From Desulfobacteria bacterium (GTDB lineage: Bacteria; Desulfobacterota; Desulfobacteria; Desulfobacterales; C00003060), in assembly GCA_030145035.1 (NCBI GenBank), contig JAQYWL010000095.1, positions 1-10,173 of the forward strand: a stretch of 10,173 nt of DNA, written 5' to 3'. Position 1 is the stretch's first letter. Every line of letters begins with the position of its first letter. Positions 1-6,877 of the stretch are shown one piece after another. A model generated the notes under the pieces. It was not told the DNA's origin, did no database searches, and worked only from the letters and a program-made list of their open reading frames with translations. A program made the position numbers and the translations under genes.

Positions 1-77
1 CCCAAATTCAAAACAAAGGATATCTTCTAAAGTTTCAAATAGATATTGCAGCGATGCCGGAAATGTTTTGGTCATTT

Positions 78-129
78 GATATTCGGATTTTGAAATTGTT
101 TCGGATTTCGATATTCGGATTTCGGATTT
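78..129. repeat. Degenerate tandem repeat, unit like GATATTCGGATTT
   Basis: GATATTCGGATTT occurs exactly twice (78-90 and 110-122), and the shorter core TCGGATTT recurs at 101-108 and 122-129. This is low-complexity intergenic repeat debris with no coding potential seen. It is similar in character to the CAGTCAG and TCACGAT repeats inside the broken ATPase near 9819-9871. Function is unknown. Confidence 0.7.
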
Positions 130-229
130 AAGCGTCTGTGCAATCCTTCTAATTTGACAACTTAGAATCTACTTTGACGTTGCCCTGGATTCTCCTCTTG
201 CATTACGGAGCTTTTTATCTAAAAAATGA

Positions 230-258
230 TTGACGCATTGTTTTGGAGTTAATAATAA
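230..258 (+). promoter_or_regulatory. Candidate sigma-70 promoter for the phosphate permease operon
   Basis: TTGACG at 230-235 matches five of six -35 bases. It is followed by AATAAT at 251-256 (15-nt spacing) or TAATAA at 253-258 (17-nt spacing). It lies about 75 nt before the permease start. The spacing is not ideal for the better -10, so this is a moderate candidate only. Another TTGACA at 154-159 has no matching -10. Confidence 0.35.
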
Positions 259-332
259 GCGGCATACCATAAACGCATTCGCCCTGTCCAGTTCGCCTCA
301 AGGAGTCTAAATACTCGCCTGAAAGCCAAAGT

Positions 333-1589
333 ATGAACATCGATATCATCGTTTTAGCCATTGCCGCCTTGGTCGGTCTTTACGTGGCAGCCAACATAGG
401 CGCAAATGACCTTGCCAACGCCATGGGGACCTCAGTCGGCTCAGGGGCCATCACTCTCAAACGGGCTGTATGGATATCGATCATCGCCAATCTGCTTGGG
501 GCCGTTCTTGCCGGCGGACATGTAACAAGTACCATCAGCAAAGGAATGATCGATCCGGCTTTACTGGCAAGCGAACCCAACAAATTGATGCTGGGCATGT
601 TCGCCGCCCTGATCTCGGCTGGTCTTTGGGTGCATCTGGCCACATACTTTGGTCTACCTGTCTCCACCACTCACGCCATTGTAGGAGCGGTAGTGGGCTT
701 TGGCATCATAAGCGTTGGCGCAGGCGCGGTTAGCTGGGGCAAGATCATTGCCGTTGCCATCTCTTGGGTTATTTCACCGGCTGCGGGTGCGCTGGTTGCT
801 GGAAGCATTTTCTATTTTACTGAGAAAAAGATCATGTCGGTCAAGGAGCCCTACGCAGCTGCTGTGCACTACGCTCCGGCGTTGATCTTCCTTGTTGCCT
901 TAGTGCTCATCCTCTCCTTCATATTCAAGGGATTAAAGAACCTCCACCTCGAGATTGGTTTTTTCTATACGGTGCTGCTGACAATGCCTCTTGCGGCCCT
1001 GGTCGGCCTGTTTGGGCGCAGGTGGGTACGCTGGCAGGTCCAGCTTAAATGCGATATGCGCCCCGGACAACAGGGGAATTCCCCTGTGGAATGTGTCTTT
1101 GCCCAGCTCCAGGTACTCACGGCCTGTTATGTCGCCTTTGCCCACGGGGCCAATGATGTGGCCAATGCCATCGGCCCTATTGCCGCCATCTTTTCCGTGG
1201 TCAAAACCAAGTCCGTGGCCCTACAGGTAGATGTCCCTTTGTGGATGCTTGTAGCAGGTGGCATTGCCGTGGGCGGGGGGCTAATTGCGTTTGGCACGCG
1301 AGTCATGGAGACCATCGGAAAAGACATTACAGAGATGACCCCGATCCGGGGCTTTTGTGCCCAATTCGGGGCGGCCACGACTATCCTGATCTGCTCCCGT
1401 CTCGGCATGCCGGTATCAACCACCCATGTGCTGGTGGGCGCCGTGGTGGGGGTGGGGCTCATGCGGGGCATGGGCACGCTCGACCTGCGTATTCTCAAGA
1501 ACATCGGCCTTTCGTGGATCGTGACCCTTCCGTTCACGATGGTCCTGGCCATGGTTTTGTATAAACTTTTCACACTCTTTTTGCTATAG
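333..1589 (+). CDS. pit: PiT-family inorganic phosphate permease
   Basis: A 418-residue inner-membrane transporter of the PiT family, which moves inorganic phosphate (often as a metal-phosphate complex) with a cation gradient. The two internally duplicated family signatures are visible: GANDLANAMG near residues 23-32 and AHGANDVANAIG near 270-281. Each is followed by an STTH loop (VSTTHAIVGAVVG near 110-122 and VSTTHVLVGAVVG near 361-373). The rest is mostly hydrophobic helices, with a charged central loop around residues 225-255. Length and ends look complete. The ATG at 333 is chosen because the first signature follows closely. The only strong purine box (AAGGAG at 300-305) is 27 nt away, too far to be its usual ribosome site, and no in-frame start lies nearer to it. 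Some PiT members carry sulfate, but the adjacent DUF47 gene favours phosphate. Confidence 0.93.
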   Translation: MNIDIIVLAIAALVGLYVAANIGANDLANAMGTSVGSGAITLKRAVWISIIANLLGAVLAGGHVTSTISKGMIDPALLASEPNKLMLGMFAALISAGLWVHLATYFGLPVSTTHAIVGAVVGFGIISVGAGAVSWGKIIAVAISWVISPAAGALVAGSIFYFTEKKIMSVKEPYAAAVHYAPALIFLVALVLILSFIFKGLKNLHLEIGFFYTVLLTMPLAALVGLFGRRWVRWQVQLKCDMRPGQQGNSPVECVFAQLQVLTACYVAFAHGANDVANAIGPIAAIFSVVKTKSVALQVDVPLWMLVAGGIAVGGGLIAFGTRVMETIGKDITEMTPIRGFCAQFGAATTILICSRLGMPVSTTHVLVGAVVGVGLMRGMGTLDLRILKNIGLSWIVTLPFTMVLAMVLYKLFTLFLL

Positions 1590-1617
1590 ATGAACTATAT
1601 AAGAGGAGGAAAACCCC

Positions 1618-2283
1618 ATGCGCCTGTTACTTAGCTCGCTATTTTACAGATCTCCTTTTGAAAACCTTCAGAAGCACGCGGACAAGGTCAAGGAATGCGC
1701 ACACCTTTTCAAAGAGGCAGTGGTGTGCCACATCGGCCAGGAATGCAAGACGTTTGACCTTTTGACTGAGCAGGTGGCGCGGATGGAAAGTGACGCCGAT
1801 GACATCAAACGAAACATTCGCAACCATCTGCCCAGGGGGATTCTCATGCCGGTGGATAAGTTCCAGTTCTTTCAATATCTGAGAGAGCAGGATAAGGTAC
1901 TGGATGAAGTGGAAGAGGCCCTGTTCTGGTTATCCTTTCGGCCAGAGGGAATTCCGGACGAGGTGGCCGCAGATATCCACCACCTGGTCGAAGTCGTGGT
2001 ACCGCCCATCGAAAGGCTGTCTGACCTGGTAGCCCTTGCAACCGAGTATTTCAGGAGCAAGTCCGATGCGCAAAGAACCAAAATGAAGAGCCTTATACGG
2101 GATATCCGCCAATATGAAAGAGAGGCCGACCTTCTGGAGCGGGAGCTGAAATTCAAGATCTTCGGCACCATCAAAGATGCCCTGCTGGTATTCCACCTGA
2201 TCCGGCTGGTGGAGCATGTGGGAGACATCGCCGATCATGCCCAGAACGCTTCTGATCGCATGCGGGCCATGATTGCCAAATAA
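1618..2283 (+). CDS. DUF47 / PhoU-like phosphate transport accessory protein
   Basis: A 221-residue soluble, predicted all-helical protein of the DUF47 family (TIGR00153 type), distantly related to PhoU. It begins with the family-like stretch LLSSLFYRSPFENLQKHADKV. It then shows repeated Glu/Lys-rich amphipathic helices, including EQVARMESDADDIKRNIR, an acidic EQDKVLDEVEEALFW segment, and a C-terminal RLVEHVGDIADHAQNASDRM helix. It starts 28 nt after the permease stop with a strong GAGGAGG box (1602-1608), so the two genes are almost certainly one operon. PiT plus DUF47 pairs are a recurrent arrangement, and the DUF47 protein is thought to control or assist the permease. Its length is normal and nothing is broken. 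The metal-binding role proposed for PhoU relatives is not proven by this sequence. Confidence 0.9.
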   Translation: MRLLLSSLFYRSPFENLQKHADKVKECAHLFKEAVVCHIGQECKTFDLLTEQVARMESDADDIKRNIRNHLPRGILMPVDKFQFFQYLREQDKVLDEVEEALFWLSFRPEGIPDEVAADIHHLVEVVVPPIERLSDLVALATEYFRSKSDAQRTKMKSLIRDIRQYEREADLLERELKFKIFGTIKDALLVFHLIRLVEHVGDIADHAQNASDRMRAMIAK

Positions 2284-2316
2284 GTTCACCCGGTTTCGCT
2301 CAGCCATAATTTGATT

Positions 2317-2346
2317 GCCGTTGAAGCTGCCATTTTTTCAAACGGC
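2317..2346. terminator. Weak hairpin between convergent operons
   Basis: GCCGTT (2317-2322) pairs with AACGGC (2341-2346). The stem can be extended by GAA/TTC through a one-base bulge. It lies in the 75-nt gap between the DUF47 stop and the end of the convergent biotin carrier gene, the expected place for a terminator. Neither strand has a good T-tract after it, so intrinsic termination is uncertain. Confidence 0.3.
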
Positions 2347-2358
2347 TAAGTTGTTACT

Positions 2359-3060
2359 TCAATTGAGGTTTTTTGCCCCTGCTATGTTGCTTCCACAAGC
2401 TGGGCAAAACTTGTAGCCCTCCTCAATCTCAGCATCACAATTTTTGCAGCGTTCACGGGGTGGAGCCAGTTCCATCAAAAGCGCCGCCTTCTTCACGGGA
2501 ACCATTTTTTTGTCCGCCTTGTAGTCTGCAAACACCACAACCCTCTTTACCAGGCCATCCACTGGCGAGGTTACCGCATATTCCGTTTTCATAAGAGAGA
2601 GGTTTAAAACCTCTTCTCCGGCCTTCACCGCATCTCCCTCTTTTTTGTGCACAAGCCACAAGTCCGAATCAAATGGAGCCGCAATATGGTAGGGGTTCTT
2701 GGTGTCGGCCATCTCAAGCCTTGGTCCTGTGACGGCCACTTCCTTGACCTTAATGTCTTCAACGAAGACTTCATAATCGAGTTTGTACCTCACTCTTCTT
2801 TTTCCGTGACGATCAACCTTGCCTACACGCATGATTTTTATGGTGTGAACCTTACCATCAGAGGTAACAAAATCGCGTTCCAGGCCGGTCTGAAGCCCTT
2901 CGAACCAGATATCATCCGGCAAGACGTTAGGATCACCATACTTTTCAAGGTTCTTTATCAGTTTCAGGGCGTCTCCTGGGTGATTCAGATAGTTGACCAT
3001 CTCATTTTCCGTGGGCGTTCGTCCAATATGCCCAGCGAGCTCGGCCTCAACCTCTTTCAT
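2359..3060 (-). CDS. Biotin carboxyl carrier subunit with pyruvate-carboxylase-like N-terminal region and C-terminal zinc ribbon
   Basis: 233 residues from the ATG at 3060. Residues 1-60 (GRTPTENEMVNYLNHP, then EKYGDPNVLPDDIWFEGL) resemble the segment that follows the carboxyltransferase in pyruvate carboxylases. Residues 65-105 resemble the beta-rich part before its biotin domain. A biotinyl domain spans about 125-200, with LSLMKTE placing the biotinylated Lys at 158. The residue after that Lys is Thr instead of the usual Met. The tail (205-222) is a CxxC-x10-CxxC zinc ribbon, not part of ordinary carboxyl carriers. Its job is to carry CO2 between a carboxylase and a transferase. The start overlaps the end of the biotin carboxylase gene by 14 nt (ATGAAAGAGGTTGA), suggesting translational coupling. 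A TTG at 3087 would add nine residues and is less likely. A single fused ancestor broken by a frameshift at the A7 run (3090-3096) is the alternative. Confidence 0.8.
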   Translation of the reverse strand: MKEVEAELAGHIGRTPTENEMVNYLNHPGDALKLIKNLEKYGDPNVLPDDIWFEGLQTGLERDFVTSDGKVHTIKIMRVGKVDRHGKRRVRYKLDYEVFVEDIKVKEVAVTGPRLEMADTKNPYHIAAPFDSDLWLVHKKEGDAVKAGEEVLNLSLMKTEYAVTSPVDGLVKRVVVFADYKADKKMVPVKKAALLMELAPPRERCKNCDAEIEEGYKFCPACGSNIAGAKNLN

Positions 3061-4369
3061 ATTCACAGGAGGCAGGATGTGTGACAATCTTTTTTTGAAA
3101 CGGTATGGTTGTCTTCAGCCCACCAATGAAATACTCAGACAGGGCCCTTTCCATAGCTGATACGGTTTTTTCCCGGGTAGAGCCGTAGGTCATGAGTAAA
3201 GCTCCCAAAGAATCATACGCCTTGGGGAATTCATATTCACCAAAAACGCAGGAATCGAGACGAACACCCTCGCCACCCGGGGAAAGATAACGGACGATTG
3301 GCCCTGAATTGGGCATAAAATTGTGCTGCGGATCTTCAAAATTGATCCGGCATTGCATGGCAAAACCCCTCGGCTTGAGTTGCTCCTCTGTCAGGCTGAG
3401 CTTCTCACCAAAGGCAATCCGTATCATCTCCTCGACGATATCTATGCCATAGACCAATTCTGATATGCCATGTTCTACCTGAAGGCGCGTATTTGCCTCA
3501 ATGAAGTAGAAGTTTTGCTTTTCATCGACCAGAAACTCAATCGTCGCGATCGAATCATATCCGACCGCGGTGACTATCTTTACGGCAGCTTCTTTCAGGG
3601 CCTCGCGCAACTCCGGAGAGGCTCCTTCCCATGGTGACGGCGTAATCTCCAGCAGTTTTTGATACCTTCGCTGGCAAGAACAGTCCCGTTCATCAAGTGC
3701 AACCGCGTTTCCGAATTTGTCGCAAAGTACCTATATTTCAAGATGCCTGACGAAAGGAAGGAATTGTTCTATATACAAATTGGGATTGCCAAAGCTTGCT
3801 TCAGCCATACTGGACGCTATATGAAAATGGCGGTCTAATTCCTCTTGGGAATTCACCACAACAACCCCTCTGCCGCCACCGCCCCCTTCACTCTTGATCA
3901 TTACAGGAAAGCCGATCTTTTCAGCGACCTTCTTTGCCTCTTCCAGAGAGACCGCGCCACCAGAGCCCTCCACGACAGGAATGGAAAGGGACCTGGCAAT
4001 ATCTCTTGCCCTCACTTTGTTGCCGAGCTTTCTCATCGGGCCTTCGGACGGGCCGATAAAGGTAATACCGTACTCTTCACACATCGATGGGAAATTATCA
4101 TCCTCGGCAGCAAAGCCCCAGCCAGGATGAAGGGCTGCAACATTGTGTTTCCTGGCAACCCGCACAATCTCTTTGATGTCCAGATAGCCGTCCACGCTCG
4201 AAAGGCTGTACGCCCTGTCAGCCTTTGATACATGAAGCGCGGTCTTGTCTACTTGAGTAAAAAAGGCTGCATAAATGGCCCCCATCTCCCTGATTGTTCG
4301 TCCAACACGAAGGGCCGGAACACCACGATTGGCCACTCCGATAATCATGTTTTCAAAACTGAGATTCAT
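3047..4369 (-). pseudogene. Biotin carboxylase (ATP-grasp) interrupted by an in-frame amber codon
   Basis: This would be a 440-residue biotin carboxylase, the ATP-dependent enzyme that carboxylates carrier-bound biotin. Codon 213 is TAG (3733-3731). The same frame is open on both sides: HLEI-TAG-VLCDKFGN, where relatives have HxEIQV, so CAG to TAG is the simplest change. Family motifs are present throughout: an ANRG N-terminus, LHPGWGF, RKLGNK, the glycine loop KSEGGGGGRG, ERDCSCQRRYQK, FIEANTRLQVEH, QCRINFEDP and IGGLKTTIPF. The ATG at 4369 is chosen because AAAGGAG lies 11 nt upstream and homology begins there. The extra N-terminal residues in the longer frame fall in the upstream terminator. 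The C-terminus is slightly short and overlaps the biotin carrier gene. If TAG is a true stop, the protein lacks half its active site. Suppression, readthrough or a sequence error would restore it. Confidence 0.85.
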
Positions 4370-4376
4370 AAGACGA

Positions 4377-4387
4377 GTTTCTCCTTT
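4377..4387 (-). promoter_or_regulatory. Ribosome binding site deciding the biotin carboxylase start
   Basis: AGAAAGGAG lies about 11 nt upstream of the ATG at 4369 on the minus strand. It supports this start over an earlier in-frame ATG at 4420, which sits inside the terminator hairpin and would add 17 non-homologous residues. Confidence 0.6.
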
Positions 4388-4398
4388 CTGCTTTGCCG

Positions 4399-4450
4399 AA
4401 AAAAAAGCCGGCAGAAACATCAGAGATGTCTTTCTGATGTTTCTGCCGGC
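4399..4450 (-). terminator. Strong intrinsic terminator upstream of biotin carboxylase
   Basis: GCCGGCAGAAACATCAGA (4407-4424) is perfectly complementary to 4433-4450, giving an 18-bp stem with an 8-nt loop. On the minus strand it is followed by eight Ts (4406-4399). This is a textbook Rho-independent terminator reading leftward. Only about 30 nt separate the T-run from the biotin carboxylase ATG. It therefore either ends the upstream RNA or acts as an attenuator in the carboxylase leader. The plus strand has no T-run after the hairpin. Confidence 0.9.
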
Positions 4451-4628
4451 GTACCTTGCAAAAGGCCCCTTAGAAAACTTAAGTAGACAAGAATGCTCCG
4501 GCTGCTGCCGTCAACAATGCACCACCGGAAGCCGTAAGAAGCCTGTCTGGGCCTAGGGCCTCTCATCGCAGTCGTCTGCTGTTCTTACAACGTCATGCAG
4601 CCGCACCCATCTTCCCTGTAGCATTATA
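4399..4628 (-). ncRNA. Candidate structured RNA or regulatory leader (roughly 215-220 nt)
   Basis: On the minus strand, a perfect TATAAT (4628-4623) has no convincing -35 element. About 220 nt later comes the 18-bp terminator. Between them, distant segments pair. CGGCTGC (4603-4597) pairs with GCAGCCG (4505-4499), and inside that GTAAGAA (4588-4582) pairs with TTCTTAC (4540-4534), with a GCAG-ACGA-CTGC hairpin nested further in. The internal loop is asymmetric (8 versus 28 nt). No convincing protein is encoded. It could be a free small RNA (the size and two-ended architecture allow a 6S-like RNA) or a regulatory leader of the biotin carboxylase gene. I could not match it to a known riboswitch consensus. 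The folding was done by eye. Confidence 0.35.
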
Positions 4629-5301
4629 CCTCATACCTGGCAATAGAATTGTTGCCCCGACTCAATTTCCTTTTTGTCGGTTTGCTTGCTTCCCGCTGCC
4701 TTACGAAGCCTATCCATCTACCGAGTTTTGCATACCATCGTCCTGAGACTTCAGGAGACTCATGAATATGACCATGGAGCGAGAGCTTTGGCTGATATTC
4801 CTTCAAAAAGTTGTAAATCGCCTTTGATCCTACTTCTGCACCGTGATAACACTTATCCAATCCCAGCCTGTATGGGGGCATGTGGATCACATAAACGCTC
4901 TTTGACATATCCTCAGGGCGTACCAATCGATTAAGTTCCTTCTCTATCGTTGGAAGCATTTTTGCATAGGCAAACCAGTCATCTATTTCTTGCCATCCAT
5001 TTGGTGTAGATAACAGGCCTTTTCCGAACTGACCCTGGAATATATAGTCATCCGTGTCCATTCTGCATCTGTCCTTGAGCCGGAATGGATAATCAACTAC
5101 CCAGTTCATACCTATGAATTCGTAACCTCCGACTTCAAACTTGCGTTGTGCCAGGCAGACTACGAAGGAATACTTATAACAAGCTTCTTCAAAGAGTTGA
5201 TCAAAGATTCTAAGGTCATCGTTTCCCAGGTAGCAGAGATAATAAATCCCGGCAGAATCGAATTGTGCAAAGTGATTGTCAAGGTCAACCCAAAAACCTT
5301 C
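4624..5301 (-). pseudogene. 5'-truncated metallophosphoesterase remnant
   Basis: An open frame of 225 codons runs from just inside the end of the PEP carboxylase gene to a TAA at 4626-4624. It matches the middle and C-terminal part of a calcineurin-like phosphoesterase. YLGNDD supplies the central GNxD/E motif, YVIHMPPY follows, and KLSLHGHIHESPEVSG supplies the GHxH metal-binding motif. The N-terminal metal ligands (DxH and GDxxD) are missing. The frame opens directly after a TGA at 5304-5302, inside the neighbouring gene. No ATG, GTG or TTG occurs before the ATG at 5109, which lies after the GNDD motif. After AKLG the sequence no longer resembles the family (where ICxNPGQ-like residues are expected) and becomes Lys/Arg-rich, so the 3' end may also be frameshifted. 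It is probably a non-functional remnant; any product from 5109 would lack the active site. Confidence 0.75.
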
Positions 5302-6748
5302 TCAAATAGGCTGCCTCTTCAATCATGGACTGAAGATCTGTATCTTTTTTTTCTTTTATGGCCTTGATGATCCGGCTGGTGACCTTTTTATGTTCGTAAT
5401 CGATTTTAAAATCGAAGCCATCCATCCAGAGGGAGTCCTTGACATCATCAGGAAGGATTGCAAATACGTCTTCATTGAAATAGGAGAGCCCATCGCCGAT
5501 ATCTTCGGCAAAATAGATGTAGGCCTCTTTCAGATAGGCCAGATCATCCCGATCCAGGGCATTCAGGCCAAATATCTGCGGTGGGAGGCCTATGGAATAG
5601 CATGCCGCACAAAAGCTTATGGCCCTGGGGAGGATCACCTCCCCCATGCTCCTGGAATAGCCAAAAAGCCCGATATGAAGCTTGCGCATTCTTCTTTTTG
5701 GCACGTATCCTGCCACCTGATTGATCAAAGGGGCCAGGGCTTCAACCTGCCTTCTGTATTCGGTTGATACCTTGTCAATAATACTTATACAGCGCTTTTC
5801 ATCAACCTCCCAGCCCCTTCGCCTTGGAGATGTTCTAAGCTTTTCAACAGCCTTAATGGTCAAATCCACCGGATAATCATATTTGAAGGCCGATTGCGCG
5901 GTGTAGGTCTGGACATCCGGGTATTCGAAGAGAACCCTGTCTTCAGTCCCCGGCTTGAGATTCCCTCGAAAGGGGGCCGAACCAACCCCGAGTATGGGAT
6001 AAATTTCTACACCCAATTCCCGGGAAAGGCGGCGGAGCCTTTGCAGGGCTATTTTGTTGCAGAGCACGGCGCTGACCATGCCATAATTCATGGCCGGGTC
6101 TGACCTGGCCAGAAACACTCTCTGATAGGGAACTTTCTTATTTTTCAGATACTCCCTTAAAATCTGATGAGATTCCAGGATGTGCTCCCGATCCTCAAAC
6201 AGGGGGATAACCTGTATGGTCTCCGGCTTGAATTTCCCGACCCACTCAGCGATGGTAATATCTCCCGGATAGAAGGGGAGATTCTGTTTCCCGGCGATGA
6301 AGTCCTTGTAGTAATAGTAGATTCTATTCAAACACTTCGAGGTGGTAGTCATAGGGAGGATTACCTCAAAGATAGGAGGGATATCCTCATTATAAAAGAG
6401 CCTGGCCGAATCAAAAGACCGGGGAATTTCCTCCAGGGTTTCAATAAGCACCTTGGCCTCAGCTTTTTCTACAGTAGGATTCGGAACTCTCAGGGTAATA
6501 AAGACGTCCTGGCCCAGCCTCTTTTCTTTAAAGAAATGTTCGTATCTGGTGAGGAGTTTTCTCACCACAAAGGCATCGACTTCCTTACCCTCACAGTCCC
6601 ACATCTGCTCATCGCAGCCCAGATGGGAAAAGGCGTAATAAGCCTCTTTTATTTCATCTTCACCTGACATGTCCGGGCTTTCTGCAAAAAAAGGCAGGCG
6701 GACATTGTCAGGATGCTGGGTGCTCATCACACGCGGAATTTTAGGCAT
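5285..6748 (-). CDS. ppcA: Archaeal-type phosphoenolpyruvate carboxylase
   Basis: 487 residues. It converts PEP and bicarbonate to oxaloacetate and phosphate in the cytoplasm, feeding C4 intermediates. The length is about half that of the common bacterial enzyme and fits the PEPcase_2 (archaeal, TIGR02751) family. Recognisable segments in order: MSTQHPDNV at the N-terminus, FEVILPMTTTSKCLNRIYYY, LARSDPAMNYGMVSAVLCNK, GVGSAPFRGNL near residue 255, TAQSAFKYDY, and YSRSMGEVILPRAISFCAA towards the C-terminus. It ends normally at RRFLG. The ATG at 6748 has AAAGGAAG a few bases upstream; M8 is a possible internal alternative. A phosphoesterase remnant follows immediately on the same strand, and the biotin carboxylase module lies further downstream. 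A long leader with a terminator hairpin precedes the gene. This enzyme type is typical of archaea and only sporadic in bacteria, so ancestral horizontal transfer is plausible. Confidence 0.93.
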   Translation of the reverse strand: MPKIPRVMSTQHPDNVRLPFFAESPDMSGEDEIKEAYYAFSHLGCDEQMWDCEGKEVDAFVVRKLLTRYEHFFKEKRLGQDVFITLRVPNPTVEKAEAKVLIETLEEIPRSFDSARLFYNEDIPPIFEVILPMTTTSKCLNRIYYYYKDFIAGKQNLPFYPGDITIAEWVGKFKPETIQVIPLFEDREHILESHQILREYLKNKKVPYQRVFLARSDPAMNYGMVSAVLCNKIALQRLRRLSRELGVEIYPILGVGSAPFRGNLKPGTEDRVLFEYPDVQTYTAQSAFKYDYPVDLTIKAVEKLRTSPRRRGWEVDEKRCISIIDKVSTEYRRQVEALAPLINQVAGYVPKRRMRKLHIGLFGYSRSMGEVILPRAISFCAACYSIGLPPQIFGLNALDRDDLAYLKEAYIYFAEDIGDGLSYFNEDVFAILPDDVKDSLWMDGFDFKIDYEHKKVTSRIIKAIKEKKDTDLQSMIEEAAYLRRFLG

Positions 6749-6847
6749 ACCGGCTTCCTTTGTACTTCTTTAATTTCCTCTCCGGTGCTACCCGGGCATA
6801 CCCGGACCTTGCCGATTTAGGGCTGAAATGGGCCGACAGGAGTACAC

Positions 6848-6877
6848 AAAAAAGCCAACAGTGGCATTACTGTTGGC
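6848..6877 (-). terminator. Intrinsic terminator in the PEP carboxylase leader
   Basis: GCCAACAGT (6854-6862) is perfectly complementary to ACTGTTGGC (6869-6877), giving a 9-bp stem with a 6-nt loop. On the minus strand it is followed by TTTTTTGTGT. It lies about 190 nt after the Pal stop and about 100 nt before the PEP carboxylase start. It could end the usp-pal transcript. The promoter candidate at 6970-6941 lies upstream of it, which would make it an attenuator for PEP carboxylase. Confidence 0.8.

Larger units (their letters stand above)
1..332. other. Gene-free region upstream of the phosphate permease
   Basis: No open frame here resembles a known protein. The stretch is AT-rich. It contains a cluster of short TTCGGATTT-type repeats at 78-129 and a possible promoter before the downstream permease. 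A CTCC/GGAG mini-hairpin followed by CTTTTTAT near 191-217 is too weak to call a terminator. What lies upstream of the window cannot be judged. Confidence 0.6.

Noticed and set aside
1127..1573. Long minus-strand frame opposite the phosphate permease (and similar frames opposite pal and PEP carboxylase)
   Set aside because: They mirror strongly supported genes and have compositions typical of antisense shadows.
3731..3733. Genome-wide TAG-to-Gln recoding as explanation of the amber codon
   Set aside because: The phosphate permease and usp both end at TAG at the expected protein ends, so TAG acts as stop here.
4482..4565. A short minus-strand frame giving an Ala/Gly-rich tail (GGALLTAAAGAFLST)
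   Set aside because: No start codon, a stop just upstream, and only 27 codons; likely chance in G+C-rich structured RNA.
4420..4566. A 48-codon open frame on the minus strand running through the candidate RNA into the terminator loop (possible leader peptide)
   Set aside because: No Shine-Dalgarno site, Arg-rich arbitrary composition and no run of one amino acid as in classical attenuators; the RNA pairing explains the region better.
5694..5710. TTGGCAC-GTATC-CTGCC on the plus strand, resembling a sigma-54 site
   Set aside because: The -12 element is CTGC, it lies antisense within PEP carboxylase, and no gene follows on that strand.
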